A program made the translations under genes and the position numbers. From NCBI RefSeq assembly GCF_036880985.1, contig NZ_JBAJNO010000009.1, positions 3,384,501 through 3,448,500 of the forward strand: DNA of 64,000 nt, written 5' to 3'. Under the pieces are notes generated by a model, which worked only from the letters and a program-made list of their open reading frames with translations, was not told the origin of the DNA and did not search any database. This document shows, piece by piece, positions 63,387 through 64,000 of the stretch. Origin of the DNA: Limibacter armeniacum. GTDB taxonomy: Bacteria > Bacteroidota > Bacteroidia > Cytophagales > Flammeovirgaceae. Every line of letters begins with the position of its first letter. Positions within the stretch are counted from its first letter, which is position 1.

Positions 63387-64000
63387 ATGGCAAATCGAAA
63401 AGAAACTCCAAGACAGAAGATGATCAATCTTATGTATCTGGTATTACTAGCATTACTGGCATTGCAAGTGAGTAATACTGTACTGGACAAGTTTATATTC
63501 ATCGAAAAATCATTGCAATTCTCTAATAACATTACAGAAAAGGAAAATGATAAAATGATGGATGCAATCAGTAAGGTTGCAACTGCAAAAAAACAACAGA
63601 ACCCTATTCAGGAAGCCTTTGATGATGCGCAGGCTATTAAGACAAGGACAAATGAAGTTACAGGGCTAATAAAGGGAATGAAGGATAAGATTAGAGAGTT
63701 GGCAGGTGAAGATCCTGAAACAGGAGAATTGACAGATAAAGCCAATTATGATGGGCAAATGAACTTTACAATTGGCCCTGAGGGTAAAAAGAATGGTAAA
63801 GCCTATGAATTAAAGGCTAAGCTAGATGAATATGTCAACTTTCTTAATAAAATAGGGAAAGAGCACGAAGACTCATCTAAAGTGTTTACCCCTATTGAGA
63901 AAATAGCCAAAGATGGTAAGGAAATTCCTGAGTATGCTAACTCCAAGGACCCTATGATGAAGGAAAACAGGAAAAAAGATTTTGCATACTTGCAGTTTGA
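63387..64000 (+). CDS. Second GldM-like protein, 3'-truncated by the window edge
   Basis: An open frame from the ATG at 63387 to the end, 204 codons visible. It begins MANRKETPRQKMINLMYLVL and closely follows GldM: same membrane helix and VSNTVLDKFIFIE junction, then TNEVTGLIKGMKDKIRELAG, ETGELTDKANYDGQMNFTIG, AYELKAKLDEYVNFLNKIG and KKDFAYLQF, corresponding to helical domain D1. It differs at many positions (for example the loop after FSNNI), so it is a diverged paralogue, not an assembly duplicate. Preceded by its own intergenic region. Whether a partner gldL or gldN copy follows is outside the window. Confidence 0.9.
   Translation, partial: MANRKETPRQKMINLMYLVLLALLALQVSNTVLDKFIFIEKSLQFSNNITEKENDKMMDAISKVATAKKQQNPIQEAFDDAQAIKTRTNEVTGLIKGMKDKIRELAGEDPETGELTDKANYDGQMNFTIGPEGKKNGKAYELKAKLDEYVNFLNKIGKEHEDSSKVFTPIEKIAKDGKEIPEYANSKDPMMKENRKKDFAYLQF

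Overview
The window looks like a chromosomal segment of a Bacteroidota bacterium, most likely a gliding, Cytophagales-type organism (Flammeovirgaceae-like; this placement is inference). Supporting this: a gldKLMN type IX secretion/gliding cluster with a PorP/SprF-family gene, a DUF4271 gene next to hemD, PD40-OmpA and alpha-2-macroglobulin surface proteins, AT-rich intergenic DNA, and several promoters of the Bacteroidota type (TTTG, about 20 bases, then TAnnTTTG).

Layout. 1-5.6 kb: tryptophan operon trpE(partial)-G-D-C-F-B, closed by a terminator with no trpA. 5.7-11.2 kb: a TlpA-like thioredoxin, a free-standing rpoB with its own promoter and terminator, and a MORN-repeat protein. 11.2-14.3 kb: a small unlisted ORF, era, four initiator tRNA genes and a Rof-like small protein. 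14.4-24.7 kb: DUF3347 lipoprotein, DUF2237 protein, porin, a voltage-sensor-like membrane protein without a pore, glyS, a glucosaminidase lipoprotein, udk, a helix-hairpin-helix protein and an M28 peptidase. 24.7-25.6 kb: four tandem copies of a 142-nt tRNA-like RNA on the minus strand. 25.9-28.9 kb: a three-gene minus-strand operon resembling a Pycsar cyclic-nucleotide system. 29-44 kb: SdiA-regulated-type lipoprotein, metallophosphoesterase/beta-barrel fusion, DegT aminotransferase, LytTR regulator, ribE, alaS, M23 peptidase, ald, a duplicated-domain secreted protein and kynU. 44.3-44.8 kb: a candidate noncoding RNA. 44.8-56.9 kb: cell-surface genes (PD40-OmpA, alpha-2-macroglobulin, Omp85), DUF4271 and hemD. 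57.2-64 kb: porP-like, gldK, gldL, gldM, gldN, then a second gldM-like gene running off the end.

The two most unusual loci are neighbours. One is the Pycsar-like operon: a membrane class III cyclase whose two adenine-selecting residues are replaced, an HD-domain/Pycsar-TM fusion, and a second Pycsar-TM protein. The other, directly downstream on the same strand, is the tRNA-like array. Each copy has a complete cloverleaf, anticodon GUC, most aspartate identity elements, and a 74-nt variable region whose stem is supported by compensatory base changes between copies. All calls are from reading the sequence; no database search was run.
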